29,164 nucleotides of DNA from JACJYE01 sp964432875 (lineage in GTDB: Bacteria; Bacteroidota; Bacteroidia; Chitinophagales; Saprospiraceae): contig CAYSPJ010000063.1 in the NCBI GenBank assembly GCA_964432875.1, positions 1 through 29,164 on the forward strand, in the 5' to 3' direction. Each line of letters begins with the position of its first letter. The first letter of the stretch is position 1. The notes under the pieces were generated by a model. It was not told the origin of the DNA and made no database searches. It saw only the letters and a program-made list of their open reading frames with translations. The position numbers were made by a program, and so were the translations under genes. Shown here in pieces: positions 14,159 to 24,300 of this stretch.

Positions 14159-17100
14159 TTATCGAATCAAGGTCGTTTGCCCGCGGAAGGCTTCCTCCAT
14201 AGCATCCTCGTACTCTACAACGAGATACCAGATGTAAATGCCGGCTTCAGCCAGCTGCCCGCGGAAGCTGCCGTCCCAACCAGCAGTAGCACTATTGACC
14301 GCGAAATCGCTGGCCTGGTAAAGCAGTTCGCCCCAGCGGTTGAAAACCTGGAACTGCTTGACCATGGTGCCACGCTTGCCATGTACGATGAGCACATCGT
14401 TAGTGCCGTCGCCGTTGGGCGTAAAACCGGTAGGCACCTCCACTACTCGTATTTTTTTGACGTAGACATGGACTTTGTCAGTGGCTTCGCAACCTTTCTC
14501 ATCGATGCCGTATAATTCGTACAGGATCGAGGTTTGAGGCCGGGCAGTAGTAGCAGTACATTCTGTACAGCTCAAGGTGCCTGGGTAAGGCTCTTCCCAG
14601 ACAAACTCTACTGCCCCTGCTGCATTCTGCGCGGAAGCATTCAGCACGATGCTATCGCCCAATTCGATATTATAGCTGGGTTCACCTGCATCTACGAGGA
14701 ATTTTGGCGGGTCACTGATTTCAGCCCGGTCCATAAAGATACAACCATTGGCATCTCTGACAAAAACCTGGTACTGGCCCGCCTTGAGCGCAATCAGCAT
14801 GCTGGAGCCCATGTAGAATTGATTGTCCAGGCTATAGCGGTAGGGCTGCACCCCACCTGTAGCCTGCACCGTAATCGAGCCATCACGGAAGCCATAGCAG
14901 GTTGGGTCTTCCTTTTTGAATACCGCCAACAGTTGCTCTGGTTCTTGAATACTCGCCATGCCTTCTTTCTCACAGCCGTTCCGGTCGGTAAGCGTCAGGG
15001 TATAAGCGCCGGCAGCAAGGTTCTCCAGGATAGCAGCATTGCTGTTGGCTGACCAGGAGTAAGCATAGCCGGGGGTGCCACCGCTAGGGATAGCCACCAG
15101 CCGGCCGGCAGATTCACCAAAGCATTTGTTGTCTATCTTATCGAAAGCAAGGGCAAGCGGCGAAGGCTGGTGCACAGCTATTGTAGCAGTATTAAAGCAA
15201 CCCGTAGCATCAGTGACGGTGAGGCCATAATTGCCGGCTGCCAGATTGGTGGCTGTGGCCCCCAGTTGCCCATTACTCCACAGATATGAAAATGGCGTGT
15301 TACTGCCCTGGACACCCACGACGGCAATAGCGCCATCGGCATTGCCAAAACAACGCACGCTATCGGCCTCAAATTCGAAGGTGATGAGCGCCGGTTGTTG
15401 CAGATTCCTGGTCTTGATACGAGAACACCCTTGATTATCGGTAACCGTCACGCTGTAAATTTGCCCCCCCACAAGGTTATTGGCTGAAGGGCCAGTGGCA
15501 CCGCTGCTCCAGACAATATTGTAATCCTGTACGTTGACCCCAACCCCTCCAAAGACTTCATTGATGCCGAGGCGGCCATCATTGTAGCCAAAGCAGGAAG
15601 GCGGCGTAGTAATGATAAAGAAATCTACCTCCTCCAAGTCGTCTGGTTTGATGGAAGTAGTGGCTTGGCAGCCATTGCCATCAGTGACCGTAAGGGTGTA
15701 AATGATCGAATCCAAACCAACTGCGGTGGCCGTAGTCTGCCCATTGCTCCACAGATAAGTATAAGCCGGGCCAGTGCCTCCACTAGCGGAGGCCGTAGCT
15801 TGGTTGTCTTTAGCGCCAAAGCAGCCTTTGAAAGTTTGAGACGCCAGCGCTTCAACCGCTTTGTCTGGTTGCCCGACGGTAGCAGCGCCTTGCACGATAC
15901 AACCATTCCCATCGGTGACCGTCAGGGTATAACTGCCGGCAACCAGCCCTGTAGCGAGCGGCATAGATTGCCCGTTTTGCCAGTTGTAGGCATAAGGGGT
16001 AACCCCTCCAATGACTTCAGCTCTGGCCTGTCCATTACTGCCGCCAAAACAGGAGACGGCATCGGACTGAAAACTGAGCGCAAGGGCATCTGGTTCGCCA
16101 ACGATAACAGATGTATTCAGCTGGCAGCCATTCACATCAGTAATCAGGACGGAGTAAGTATTGGCTGGCAACATAGTCGCTGTTGAGCCGATTTGAGCTA
16201 GCGGGTCATCCCAAAGGTAGGTATAGCCGCCGGCACCACCCGATACATCAATCGTGGCGCTGCCCGTATTGCCGCCGTTACACCGCACATCAACTACGGT
16301 TATAGCATTTACGGTAATGCTCGTGGGCGAAGTGACCATGACACAATCGCTTATCAGGCAGCCATTAGCATCCTCTACCGTAACGCAATACTGCCCGGGC
16401 AACAGCCCAGAGAGTGCCGCGCCACTGTTGCCATTGCTCCAGGTATAAGTCAATGCGCCATTGCCCCCGGTAGCAAAAGCCTGGATCGCGCCGTTGGCTA
16501 AATCAGCACAACTCGCATTTGCCGGGTTTAGGTCCAAGGTTAGGGCCTCTGGTTCGGCCAGAGCGATACTGCTGGTGGCTGTACAAGCTTTGCTATCCGT
16601 TATGGTGACGGAATAGTCGCCGGCCGCCAGATTGGATGCTATGTCCGTAGCGCCGGGAGCATTGTTCCAGGAATAACTATATCCTCCGTTGCCACCTTGG
16701 GGGAATGCTTGGATAGTGCCAGTAGCATTGCCGTGGCAATCAATCAGCTGGACCACTTGTAAATCTGCCTCCAACAAAGGCGGCTCGGCGATGGCAAAAA
16801 GGAGTGTATCTGGGCAGCCAGCAGTATCTATTGCGACGAGCTGGTAGTTTCCGGCAGATAGCCCGGTAAAAATGCCAGTGCTCTGGGGGATGCCGCTATC
16901 GTTGAGGAAGTACTGCACCGCGCCATCGGCACCTTGTACCTGTACGCTGGCAGCGCCATCATCACCGCCAAAACAACTGACGTCGATGAGGCTGCCTAAC
17001 AGTGAAACCTGGATGGCGCAGCTAGTATAAATACAGCTGGAGCTGCCGATGCCCTGTTGGCAGACCACCGCACCGGGAGGGGCATAAACGCGCACCTCCA

Positions 17101-19651
17101 AAACGATTTCATCCAGATATTGAAGCCCTGTAGGTTGAAAAGCATATTGCGCGAAAGGCCCCTGCCAACCGGAAGCTACGCCATTCCTGATGACATTATA
17201 CTCGTATTCTGTAAAGCTACCGACGGCATCCCAGGAGAATACGAGGTTGCCGCTGCCATCTTCTCCGCATTGTACCACCGGTGCGGGGATATCGTTGGCG
17301 ACATTCACCGCCACAATATCAGAATAGGTACAGCCATAACTATCGGTGGCAGATACGGTATAGTTGGTATTGACCGAAGGCGTAGCCATCGGGTTGGGGC
17401 AATTGTAACAGGAGAGCCCATTTCCAATCCAGGTGTAGTTGATGTTATTGGCAGAGCGGAAGGTGATAGACCAGGAGATGAACTTGCCAATATCATTGGG
17501 GGCGAAACCATCAGCGGCAACCAATGTCCAGGCGCCGTTAATTGGAGTGCCGTTGAGGGCATTCCAGTTGCCTTCTGGCCGGAATTCGCCCGTGAAGGGC
17601 CCCGTGGCAGCCGTAATAGGCATTGTGGCTATAGGGGTAAAACAAGTGTTGATATAGTTTTGAGAGCCCCCGCCATTATTGGTACTCAGCTCCAACAACA
17701 CCCCATTGGGAGCTCGCAAGTATAGGCTCAGATCGCTATTCCAATTGGTTTCGATATTCAAACAGACCGAAATAATCTGGCTGACCGGGTTAGTAAGGGT
17801 GCCGGGATTAATGCTATTGACATTGATAACCGATTGCAAAGGGCTTGCTGGCGGGTAGCTGGCAAAGCCGAAGGGCTCCAGAGGGATGGATTCAAAAGCG
17901 ACCTCCGATTCCAAAGATTCAGGAGAAGCGACGTCGAGCAGCACTGATCCACCGGCACAAAGCACGGTGTCTGGCACTGGTTGGATGTTTTCTGAACAAT
18001 TGTAGCAGTCCGGGTGCGTAAAAGGCAAGACATTTATCGCCAGGGAAGTATCAAAAGCGCAACCGAAATCATCAATGACCGAGAACGAATAGCTGGCCGT
18101 ACCAGCATTCTGCGGGGCAGAGCTGATATCGAGCGAATCGGCACTGTAGGAGAAAATATGAGGCGAAGGCAGCCACTGGAAATCAATGATCCGCGGCTTA
18201 AACACTTCCAGGTTGGGATAGATAGCCGGATTTAGGTTGATCCCCCATTCAAATACCCAGCCGTTGTCGCTGGCCCAAAAGTCGGTGACGATGAGCGTCC
18301 ACTCCCCATTAAGCGGGCAGCCTAAAAGGTTGGTGAGGGGCTGAGCCGACCGATAATCACCGGCAGGCAGTGTCGTTGAGTTGTTGAGTTGGGAGAATTG
18401 AGTCCAGGTACCATTGGCAGCCGTGGGCGTCCAGCAATAATCAAAACCTATGCCTGCCTCAGGCGGAACAGGGGTGTTAATGTCATCTAATTCGTAAGGC
18501 ACGCCCAAGAAAACCTGCTGGGAAATGAACTGTTGATTCTGCAGTACCACCTCGGCACCGCTCGGGCAGCGCAACTTGATTTCCAGGTCGTGCATCCAGG
18601 AATGCTCCATATTCACACATATCCCCAGAAGGTCATTGATATTGGAAAGCAATTGCCCCGGTGAAAAGTCGCTGAAAGTAACGCTGGTTTCATAAGAAGA
18701 GCCGGTCCCATCAGGTAATGGTAAAGGAGAAGACAACACGGCTGAGGTTTGGAAACTCACTTCCGAGCCTACTACGGAGAGCACACGGCTGAGGTCAATG
18801 GTATCGACTGCTGCCGTGAGGCTCACGGTGTCTCCCACACAAATCTGGTTGGGCAAGCCAGCGCCAGCCATGAAATCAGGTACTGGCGCAACGCGCACCC
18901 GCTGGCTGAGAAAATTGATGTTCTTACACCCTCTCTGGTCGGTCACATTTAACTGCACTCGGTAACCGCCGGCTTGGCTATAGACGTGTGACACCTCCGG
19001 GCCTACGGCGAAGGTGCCGTCGCCAAATTCCCACACAAATTCGGAGGTAAAATCCGAGTGGCTGTAGGCTATACCGTCTTGTGGATAGACGCCCCGCCCG
19101 CTGAAAAAGACGCGTTGGCCCGGGCAGGCATCAACCCACCCCGTATCGGCAGGCATGACCGGAGGGTCGGAAGCGGTCAATTCCACGAAAATATTCTGAC
19201 AAGCCTGGATGCAATTGACAGCTGCGCTCCACCCCTGCCCCTGATCACCCGCGTCAGAAACAAAGGTCATCGTCAGGCAGCCGCTGGCGTTGGCTGCCGT
19301 GGCTTGCACTATGAAGCTGGCTGCTCCATAAAAATCATCGGAGCAAGCCAATAGCGGCGCGGCCGCGCTATTGCCATCATGAAAGCACAGCAAGTCTCCC
19401 TCCCGGATATCGGTATTGGAAAAGACCAACTGCACGTGAGAGCCCTGATTGACCTGAGGGCAGAAAGTCATCGTCAGGTTTTCATTCGGGCCATAAGCGT
19501 TGCTATTACCCCCACTATCATTAAAAAAACCGCCGCAAGTAGTCACCAGGGCCTGGCTGCCCATCGGGTAGTTCTGAGACCAGGCCGGAGCAATCGCCAT
19601 CAGCAAAAAGGCCGCTGCAAGGGGCGCTATAATCCGTGTATAAATTCTCAT
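14159..19651 (-). CDS. Giant SprB-repeat surface protein with T9SS type B sorting domain (paralog A)
   Basis: 1830 residues, exported and surface-located by inference. Domains in order: signal peptide (1-25, ending AIAPAWS); CUB-like domain (about 30-150; LLCFHDGNSAAAPLLACSDD); PKD domain (about 165-250; VWEFGDGTFAVGPEVSHVYS); two P-domain-like (proprotein-convertase-type) beta modules (about 325-476 and 610-735; LGICVNMEHSWMHDLEIKLR; ICLNIE-type core reads as VSVCLNIETNWNSDLSLYLR with one substitution); an FN3-like module (about 795-880); ten SprB-type repeats (about 889-1640), each opening with a CfG/CxG motif and closing with D-x-N-G-C; an Ig-like pre-CTD domain with LSCTECTATTARP; and a type B C-terminal domain (about 1737-1830; VPTGFTPNGDGTNDVLIVHG, FNRWGELLYQASDF, ending TTLIR) that targets it to T9SS. 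SprB itself is a gliding adhesin; gliding is not shown here, so adhesion is the safer role. The SprF-like gene follows directly; the isoaspartyl peptidase gene precedes. Confidence 0.93.
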   Translation of the reverse strand: MRIYTRIIAPLAAAFLLMAIAPAWSQNYPMGSQALVTTCGGFFNDSGGNSNAYGPNENLTMTFCPQVNQGSHVQLVFSNTDIREGDLLCFHDGNSAAAPLLACSDDFYGAASFIVQATAANASGCLTMTFVSDAGDQGQGWSAAVNCIQACQNIFVELTASDPPVMPADTGWVDACPGQRVFFSGRGVYPQDGIAYSHSDFTSEFVWEFGDGTFAVGPEVSHVYSQAGGYRVQLNVTDQRGCKNINFLSQRVRVAPVPDFMAGAGLPNQICVGDTVSLTAAVDTIDLSRVLSVVGSEVSFQTSAVLSSPLPLPDGTGSSYETSVTFSDFSPGQLLSNINDLLGICVNMEHSWMHDLEIKLRCPSGAEVVLQNQQFISQQVFLGVPYELDDINTPVPPEAGIGFDYCWTPTAANGTWTQFSQLNNSTTLPAGDYRSAQPLTNLLGCPLNGEWTLIVTDFWASDNGWVFEWGINLNPAIYPNLEVFKPRIIDFQWLPSPHIFSYSADSLDISSAPQNAGTASYSFSVIDDFGCAFDTSLAINVLPFTHPDCYNCSENIQPVPDTVLCAGGSVLLDVASPESLESEVAFESIPLEPFGFASYPPASPLQSVINVNSINPGTLTNPVSQIISVCLNIETNWNSDLSLYLRAPNGVLLELSTNNGGGSQNYINTCFTPIATMPITAATGPFTGEFRPEGNWNALNGTPINGAWTLVAADGFAPNDIGKFISWSITFRSANNINYTWIGNGLSCYNCPNPMATPSVNTNYTVSATDSYGCTYSDIVAVNVANDIPAPVVQCGEDGSGNLVFSWDAVGSFTEYEYNVIRNGVASGWQGPFAQYAFQPTGLQYLDEIVLEVRVYAPPGAVVCQQGIGSSSCIYTSCAIQVSLLGSLIDVSCFGGDDGAASVQVQGADGAVQYFLNDSGIPQSTGIFTGLSAGNYQLVAIDTAGCPDTLLFAIAEPPLLEADLQVVQLIDCHGNATGTIQAFPQGGNGGYSYSWNNAPGATDIASNLAAGDYSVTITDSKACTATSSIALAEPEALTLDLNPANASCADLANGAIQAFATGGNGALTYTWSNGNSGAALSGLLPGQYCVTVEDANGCLISDCVMVTSPTSITVNAITVVDVRCNGGNTGSATIDVSGGAGGYTYLWDDPLAQIGSTATMLPANTYSVLITDVNGCQLNTSVIVGEPDALALSFQSDAVSCFGGSNGQARAEVIGGVTPYAYNWQNGQSMPLATGLVAGSYTLTVTDGNGCIVQGAATVGQPDKAVEALASQTFKGCFGAKDNQATASASGGTGPAYTYLWSNGQTTATAVGLDSIIYTLTVTDGNGCQATTSIKPDDLEEVDFFIITTPPSCFGYNDGRLGINEVFGGVGVNVQDYNIVWSSGATGPSANNLVGGQIYSVTVTDNQGCSRIKTRNLQQPALITFEFEADSVRCFGNADGAIAVVGVQGSNTPFSYLWSNGQLGATATNLAAGNYGLTVTDATGCFNTATIAVHQPSPLALAFDKIDNKCFGESAGRLVAIPSGGTPGYAYSWSANSNAAILENLAAGAYTLTLTDRNGCEKEGMASIQEPEQLLAVFKKEDPTCYGFRDGSITVQATGGVQPYRYSLDNQFYMGSSMLIALKAGQYQVFVRDANGCIFMDRAEISDPPKFLVDAGEPSYNIELGDSIVLNASAQNAAGAVEFVWEEPYPGTLSCTECTATTARPQTSILYELYGIDEKGCEATDKVHVYVKKIRVVEVPTGFTPNGDGTNDVLIVHGKRGTMVKQFQVFNRWGELLYQASDFAVNSATAGWDGSFRGQLAEAGIYIWYLVVEYEDAMEEAFRGQTTLIR
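14720..16990 (-). repeat. Ten tandem SprB-type repeats in paralog A
   Basis: Ten units of roughly 70-80 residues. Openings in order: DVSCFGGDDG, LIDCHGNATG, NASCADLANG, DVRCNGGNTG, AVSCFGGSNG, FKGCFGAKDN, PPSCFGYNDG, SVRCFGNADG, DNKCFGESAG, DPTCYGFRDG. Each carries a Y-x-W-S/N-N-G-like core, G-x-Y-x-V/L-T-V/L-T-D, and closes at a second Cys (for example TVTDGNGC). Units are diverged from each other at protein level. Confidence 0.9.
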
Positions 19652-20105
19652 GGATAAGGTTTTGCTTGATTTATAAATCGTTTAAGGGATTGAAAACTCA
19701 TTAACAGCAGTGTGCGCGGCCCTTTGCCTGCACACTTAAACCATCGTACTGCAAGCCCGGACAGTATGTGCCGGCGCGCGCTGGGGCTGAGCTAAATAAG
19801 GTTTGGAGGATAGTGGATAGTCAAGTATAGCCTGATTTAACCAGGCAAGACGACGCAGATGTCGTTCAGTGGGGATCGACAAGCCCGAAATATCGAACTT
19901 GGCGGCATTAACATATTTCAAGGTGTAATCGAAAGGCAAAAACAAAGTTAGAAAAAAGATATTGAAATCTTGCTCAATTAAGCGCATAAATATTTGCATT
20001 TTTTTTTGCGCGGCTATTTCTCCGGCTTTCCCGCTAGGCGAAGAGCGTAATTGAAACCCGGCCGGAGCAAATACACGCTGCCCAGGCCGTTTCCTGCCAA
20101 TCCAT
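19652..20105. other. Intergenic region upstream of paralog A
   Basis: No convincing gene. It holds a 7-bp hairpin (AGTGTGC 19709-19715 with GCACACT 19730-19736) and, further up, a TAACTTTG -7 element on the minus strand. If that promoter is used, the leader before the ATG at 19651 is about 280 nt, long enough for regulation. A 140-residue frame at 19736-20158 was rejected. Confidence 0.6.
19943..19950 (-). promoter_or_regulatory. -7 element upstream of SprB-like paralog A
   Basis: TAACTTTG on the minus strand matches TAnnTTTG exactly; a TTG lies 24 nt further upstream (19977-19975), slightly beyond ideal spacing. It suggests that paralog A and its SprF-like partner can be transcribed independently of the peptidase and paralog B. 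Confidence 0.4.
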
Positions 20106-21152
20106 TTATTCTTCCCCATAAATCCCCACCTGCCTTTCGCCTGGGCGGGCATAGCCACGGTACATACCAGGCGTATTAAAAGGCATGGCCACGTTCCCGT
20201 ATCTATCCAGCGCGATTAATCCACCCTCGCCGCCCGCTGTTTTGAGCTTTTCGTGAATAATGAAACTGGCAGCCTCCTGCAAGCCCATACCCTTGTATTC
20301 CATGAGGGCATTGAGATCGTAAGCTACAGCATAACGGATGAAGTATTCGCCATGCCCGGTACAGGATACGCCGCAGGCTGCGTTATTGGCATAAGTGCCC
20401 GCACCAATTAGCGGAGCATCACCAATGCGGTTGTAGCGTTTATTGGTCATACCGCCGGTTGAGGTGCCAGCAGCAATGTTTCCGGCTTTATCCAGGGCTA
20501 CACAGCCCACGGTGCCAAACTTCTGGCCGGCTGCCGATGGTAAGCTGCCTTCGGTCTGGTTTTCGCTGGCTTTGGCGCGCTGTAGCCCGTCCCACCGGTT
20601 TTGGGTAAAGAAATACGCTGGCGGTACCGTATCCAGCCCTTGCAAAATGGCAAATTGCTCTGCTCCTTTCCCCACCAATAAAACGTGCTCCGATTTTTCC
20701 ATCACGGCCCGCGCGGCGCGGATGGGGTTTTTTACGATGGTCAAGCCGCCTACTGCTCCAGCATTACGAGTGGCGCCATCCATAAAGGAGGCATCCAGTT
20801 CATTCTTGCCCTCGGCGGTGAATACCGCCCCTTTGCCAGCATTAAACCAGGGGGAATCCTCCAGATAGATAATCGTTTGCTCCACGGCATCCATGCTGCT
20901 CCCCCCTGCTTTCAAAATGCCCTCCCCGATATCGAGCGCTGCATTCAAGGCTGCTCGGATCTCCTGCTCCTTTTCTGGGCTAAGGTTTTCCCGCAGGATG
21001 GTGCCAGCGCCGCCATGGATGACGATAGCGTATTCTGCGGGGCTGGCTGCACCGTTACCGCTGTCGGCTACACGATCAGAAGCGGTGCGCGGCTGGCAGT
21101 TCCACGCCAGGAGTGGGATTAAGAAGACAATCAAGTTCTTTAACATAATCAT
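20106..21152 (-). CDS. Isoaspartyl peptidase / type 2 L-asparaginase, lipoprotein form
   Basis: 348 residues from ATG at 21152 (a second ATG at 21146 is equally possible). A plant-type (type 2) asparaginase: IVIHGGAGTI at 43-52, MDAVEQTIIYLEDSPWFNAG, FMDGATRNAGAVGGLTIVKN, then the Ntn-hydrolase cleavage site with KFGTVGCVALDKAGNIAAGT, in which Thr214 is the expected nucleophile exposed by autocleavage, and GDAPLIGAGTYANNAACGVS. These enzymes hydrolyse isoAsp-X dipeptides and asparagine. The N-terminus is a signal with lipobox-like LLAWNC (Cys19), so the enzyme is probably periplasmic and membrane-anchored, unlike cytoplasmic E. coli IaaA; exported forms are known in this family (flavobacterial glycosylasparaginase is periplasmic). 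It lies between two SprB-repeat adhesin genes on the same strand, 151 bp after one and 454 bp before the other. Confidence 0.92.
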   Translation of the reverse strand: MIMLKNLIVFLIPLLAWNCQPRTASDRVADSGNGAASPAEYAIVIHGGAGTILRENLSPEKEQEIRAALNAALDIGEGILKAGGSSMDAVEQTIIYLEDSPWFNAGKGAVFTAEGKNELDASFMDGATRNAGAVGGLTIVKNPIRAARAVMEKSEHVLLVGKGAEQFAILQGLDTVPPAYFFTQNRWDGLQRAKASENQTEGSLPSAAGQKFGTVGCVALDKAGNIAAGTSTGGMTNKRYNRIGDAPLIGAGTYANNAACGVSCTGHGEYFIRYAVAYDLNALMEYKGMGLQEAASFIIHEKLKTAGGEGGLIALDRYGNVAMPFNTPGMYRGYARPGERQVGIYGEE

Positions 21153-21169
21153 TGTTGTTTAATGGCGGC

Positions 21170-21293
21170 TGTATCAAAAGTCAACGGGCAAAAAGCAGAG
21201 CAAGATAAAGCTTTGCTGTTACGCCAAAATCGGCCCCGCTCTCGCTTCGCTCGTCCGGGACTCCAGCATTTTCCTTTTCCTTCTTTTGATACA
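21170..21293. repeat. 124-bp element bounded by perfect 11-bp inverted repeats
   Basis: TGTATCAAAAG (21170-21180) and CTTTTGATACA (21283-21293) are perfect inverted copies enclosing 102 bp that carry a GC-rich CTCTCGCTTCGCTCGTCC stretch. It almost fills the gap between paralog B's stop and the peptidase's start. It could be a non-autonomous mobile remnant or a long RNA hairpin that separates the two cistrons; target-site duplications are not evident. Confidence 0.45.
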
Positions 21294-21303
21294 ACTCAGC
21301 TGT

Positions 21304-24300
21304 TTATCGAATCAGAGTAGTATTGCCATTGAAAGCCCTTTGCTCCTTATCGGGATATTCCACCAGTGCTTCCCAGATATATACGCCGGCCTGGGTAGGC
21401 TGCCCGCGGAAAGTGCCGTCCCACCCGATTGTCGAGTCATTAGGTGCAAAGTCAGCAGCTTCGAAAAGGAGCTCGCCCCAACGGTCGAAGACCCGGAAAG
21501 TCAGGATGCGCACTTCGACGTCCTGCCGGGCATGGACCAACAAGATATCATTGTAGTTATCCCCATTTGGTGTAAAGCCGGTCGGCACCAGTATGGGACG
21601 GTCTTTACGGGCATATAGATTGACAAAGCCCTCCCCCCGGCAGTTGTTGGCATCCGTCACAATCAGGCGCAAGCCGATTTGATAAGGCGGTGTCACTATA
21701 GGGTTGAGGCAGTCAAAGCAGCTCAACAGGCTGCTATCTTGAGGGAACCATTCGTAAGATAAACTCCCCTGCCCGCCCTGTATATCCGGGTACATCGTAA
21801 GGGAAGCGCCGTAGTCCACGCTCTGTGTCCCCCCCAAATCTACTAAAATAGGGACTGGCTCTCTCACCGCAGCCTGATCTAGCGTCAGCCTGCAGCCGTT
21901 AGCGTCTTCCAGCATAGGGCGGTAAATGCCCGGCTTCATACGGATGAATGCGCTGCTGCCGACATAGTTTTGCCCGTCCAGGCTATAGCGGTAGCCCGGC
22001 GTGCCGCCAGCAGCAGTGAGTTCGAGCCGGCCATCGTCGGCACCGAAACAACTGACCGGGAAGGCCTTTACTGCCGCGCTCAGAGGCGCCTCTGGCTGGG
22101 GGATGAAAATTTCCTCGATGAGTTCACAACCAGCCGCATCGGTGATGCTCAAGGTGTAATCACCAGACGGAGCGGCTTCCAGCACTGCCGTCGAGGCACC
22201 AGTAGACCACTGGTAACTGTAGGGGGCTACCCCTCCGCTAACCAATGCGCGGGCACCGCCCGTACTTTCGCCATAGCATTTTACGGCGCCTATCTCCAGG
22301 GTAATGTCCACCGGGCGAGCTTCAATGACGACAGCAGCGACGAAAGCCGTGCAGCCTAAGGCATCGGTCACCGTTGCAGAATAATTGCCTACGGAAAGCC
22401 CGTCCAGCAAACTGCCGGTGGCGCCAGTGCTCCAGACTGCGCTATAAGGGGGGGTGCCGCCACGGGGCTGTAAACGCAAGCGCCCATCGGCCCCACCAGA
22501 ACAGGATACCATGTCCATCTCGGTATCTGCCACCAGCGCAGGCGGTTGGCTGACAAAAAAGGAGGCGGTTGCCGTACAGCCCAGGGCATCGGTCACCAGC
22601 AGGTTGTAATTGCCTGCCAGAAGGCCATTGACTTCCGAATTATCAGCCAGCCCGTTGCCCCATAGATAAGTATAATCTCCTGAGCCGCCACTGGCAACCA
22701 CGCTGGCCCGGCCGTCGCTGCCTCCCTGACAACTCACATTGGAAAACGTCAATAACAGGTTTATCGGTGGTATACCCTCCACAAGAGCAGTATCGGACAG
22801 CGTACAGCCATTGGCATCCGTAAGCGTTACGGTATATTGCCCGGCGGCCAAGCCCTGAGCAGTAGCAGCCTGCGCGCCATTGCTCCAGAGATAAGAATAG
22901 GGCGGCGTGCCCCCCTGCCCGCTAATGGTAGCCGAGCCGTCTGGAGTTGGCAGGCAAGAGGCTGTTTGAGCCGCCATAGTACTAGTCAACTCTTGGGGCT
23001 GACTCAATGCTATACTGTTCGTTATTTCACAGCCATTGGCATCCGTCACCGTAACCGTATGCAGCCCGGCAGGTAAGCCGCTGGCATCGGGGCTGGTTTG
23101 GCCATTGCTCCAGGCGTATAGGTACCCTCCTACCCCACCCTGCGGCATAGCGCTGATGGTACCGTCCGAACTGCCAAAGCAGGCAGGTTCGCGGGCAGTC
23201 AAATCAAGCGCTAGGGCTGGCGGCTCGCCAATGCTTATGCTGCCGGATATCTCGCATCCATTGCTGTCTTCTACGAATACGCTCACCGTGCCTGCTGCCA
23301 GCCCACTAGCAACAGCGCCTTCTTGCCCATTGCTCCAGAGATAGGTATAATCACCCGTCCCGCCGCTAACCTCTACCAAAGCCTGCCCATCAGCAAACCC
23401 GAAACAGCTGGCAGGGCTGGCTTCTAATACCAAGGCTAAAGCCTGGGGGCTATCAACCGCAAAATCCAGTACTCGCTCACAACCATTAGCATCGGCGACG
23501 ACGACCTGATAGGTGCCGGCTCCCAGCCCTGAACGGGATGCCGCTGCATTGCCGATATCGCTCCAGGTATAAATATAATCAGGGATGCCGCCGGTCACCT
23601 CGAGGCTAATGGCGCCATCTGCTACGCCTTGGCAGCTCGCGGCTTGCACGGTGGCCTGTAACAAGAGGCTATCTGGCTCATCAACCCCCACTGTTTCTTC
23701 TAGCAGGCAAGCATTTCGATCTTGCAGATGCAAAGTATAAACTCCCGCGGGCAAGCTTGCTGCCACCGCATCCAAGCTGATGGCCTGTCCAGACTCGTTT
23801 TCCCAGCGGAAACTATAAGGGCCACTCCCTCCGCTGACTACGGCTGCGGCCGAACCATCAGCCCCACCGGCACAAAGCACATCAGTGGTATTGATTTCCA
23901 CCTGCAGGGCCACTGGTTCTTCTACTAAAAAATCGCCTGACTGCTGGCAGCCATTGGCGTCCGTGACGACTACGCTATAAGGCCCCGCCGTTAAGTTAAT
24001 CGCTTCGTTGGGGGATGGCCCGACAGTCGCCCCCATAGAGAAAGTATATTCGTAATTTGGCGTGCCGCCAATAACGGATACCTGGGCGCGGCCATCTGCC
24101 TGCCCATTGCACTGCACCGAATCGATGGCGACTAACAGGGATAGCTCATCAGGCTGGCTAACCTCCGTAGAATAAGTGATGCTACAACCATTGGCATCCA
24201 GTACATCCACCGTATATTGGCCAGCAGCAAGGCCGACGGCCAATGAGTCGGTTTGGCCATCGCTCCAACTGAATACGAAGGGGCCGCTGCCGCCCATGAC

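Noticed and set aside
19736..20158. 140-residue minus-strand open frame overlapping the end of the isoaspartyl peptidase gene
   Set aside because: No start context, overlaps a solid gene by 53 bp, composition is not protein-like, and a promoter for the next gene lies inside it.
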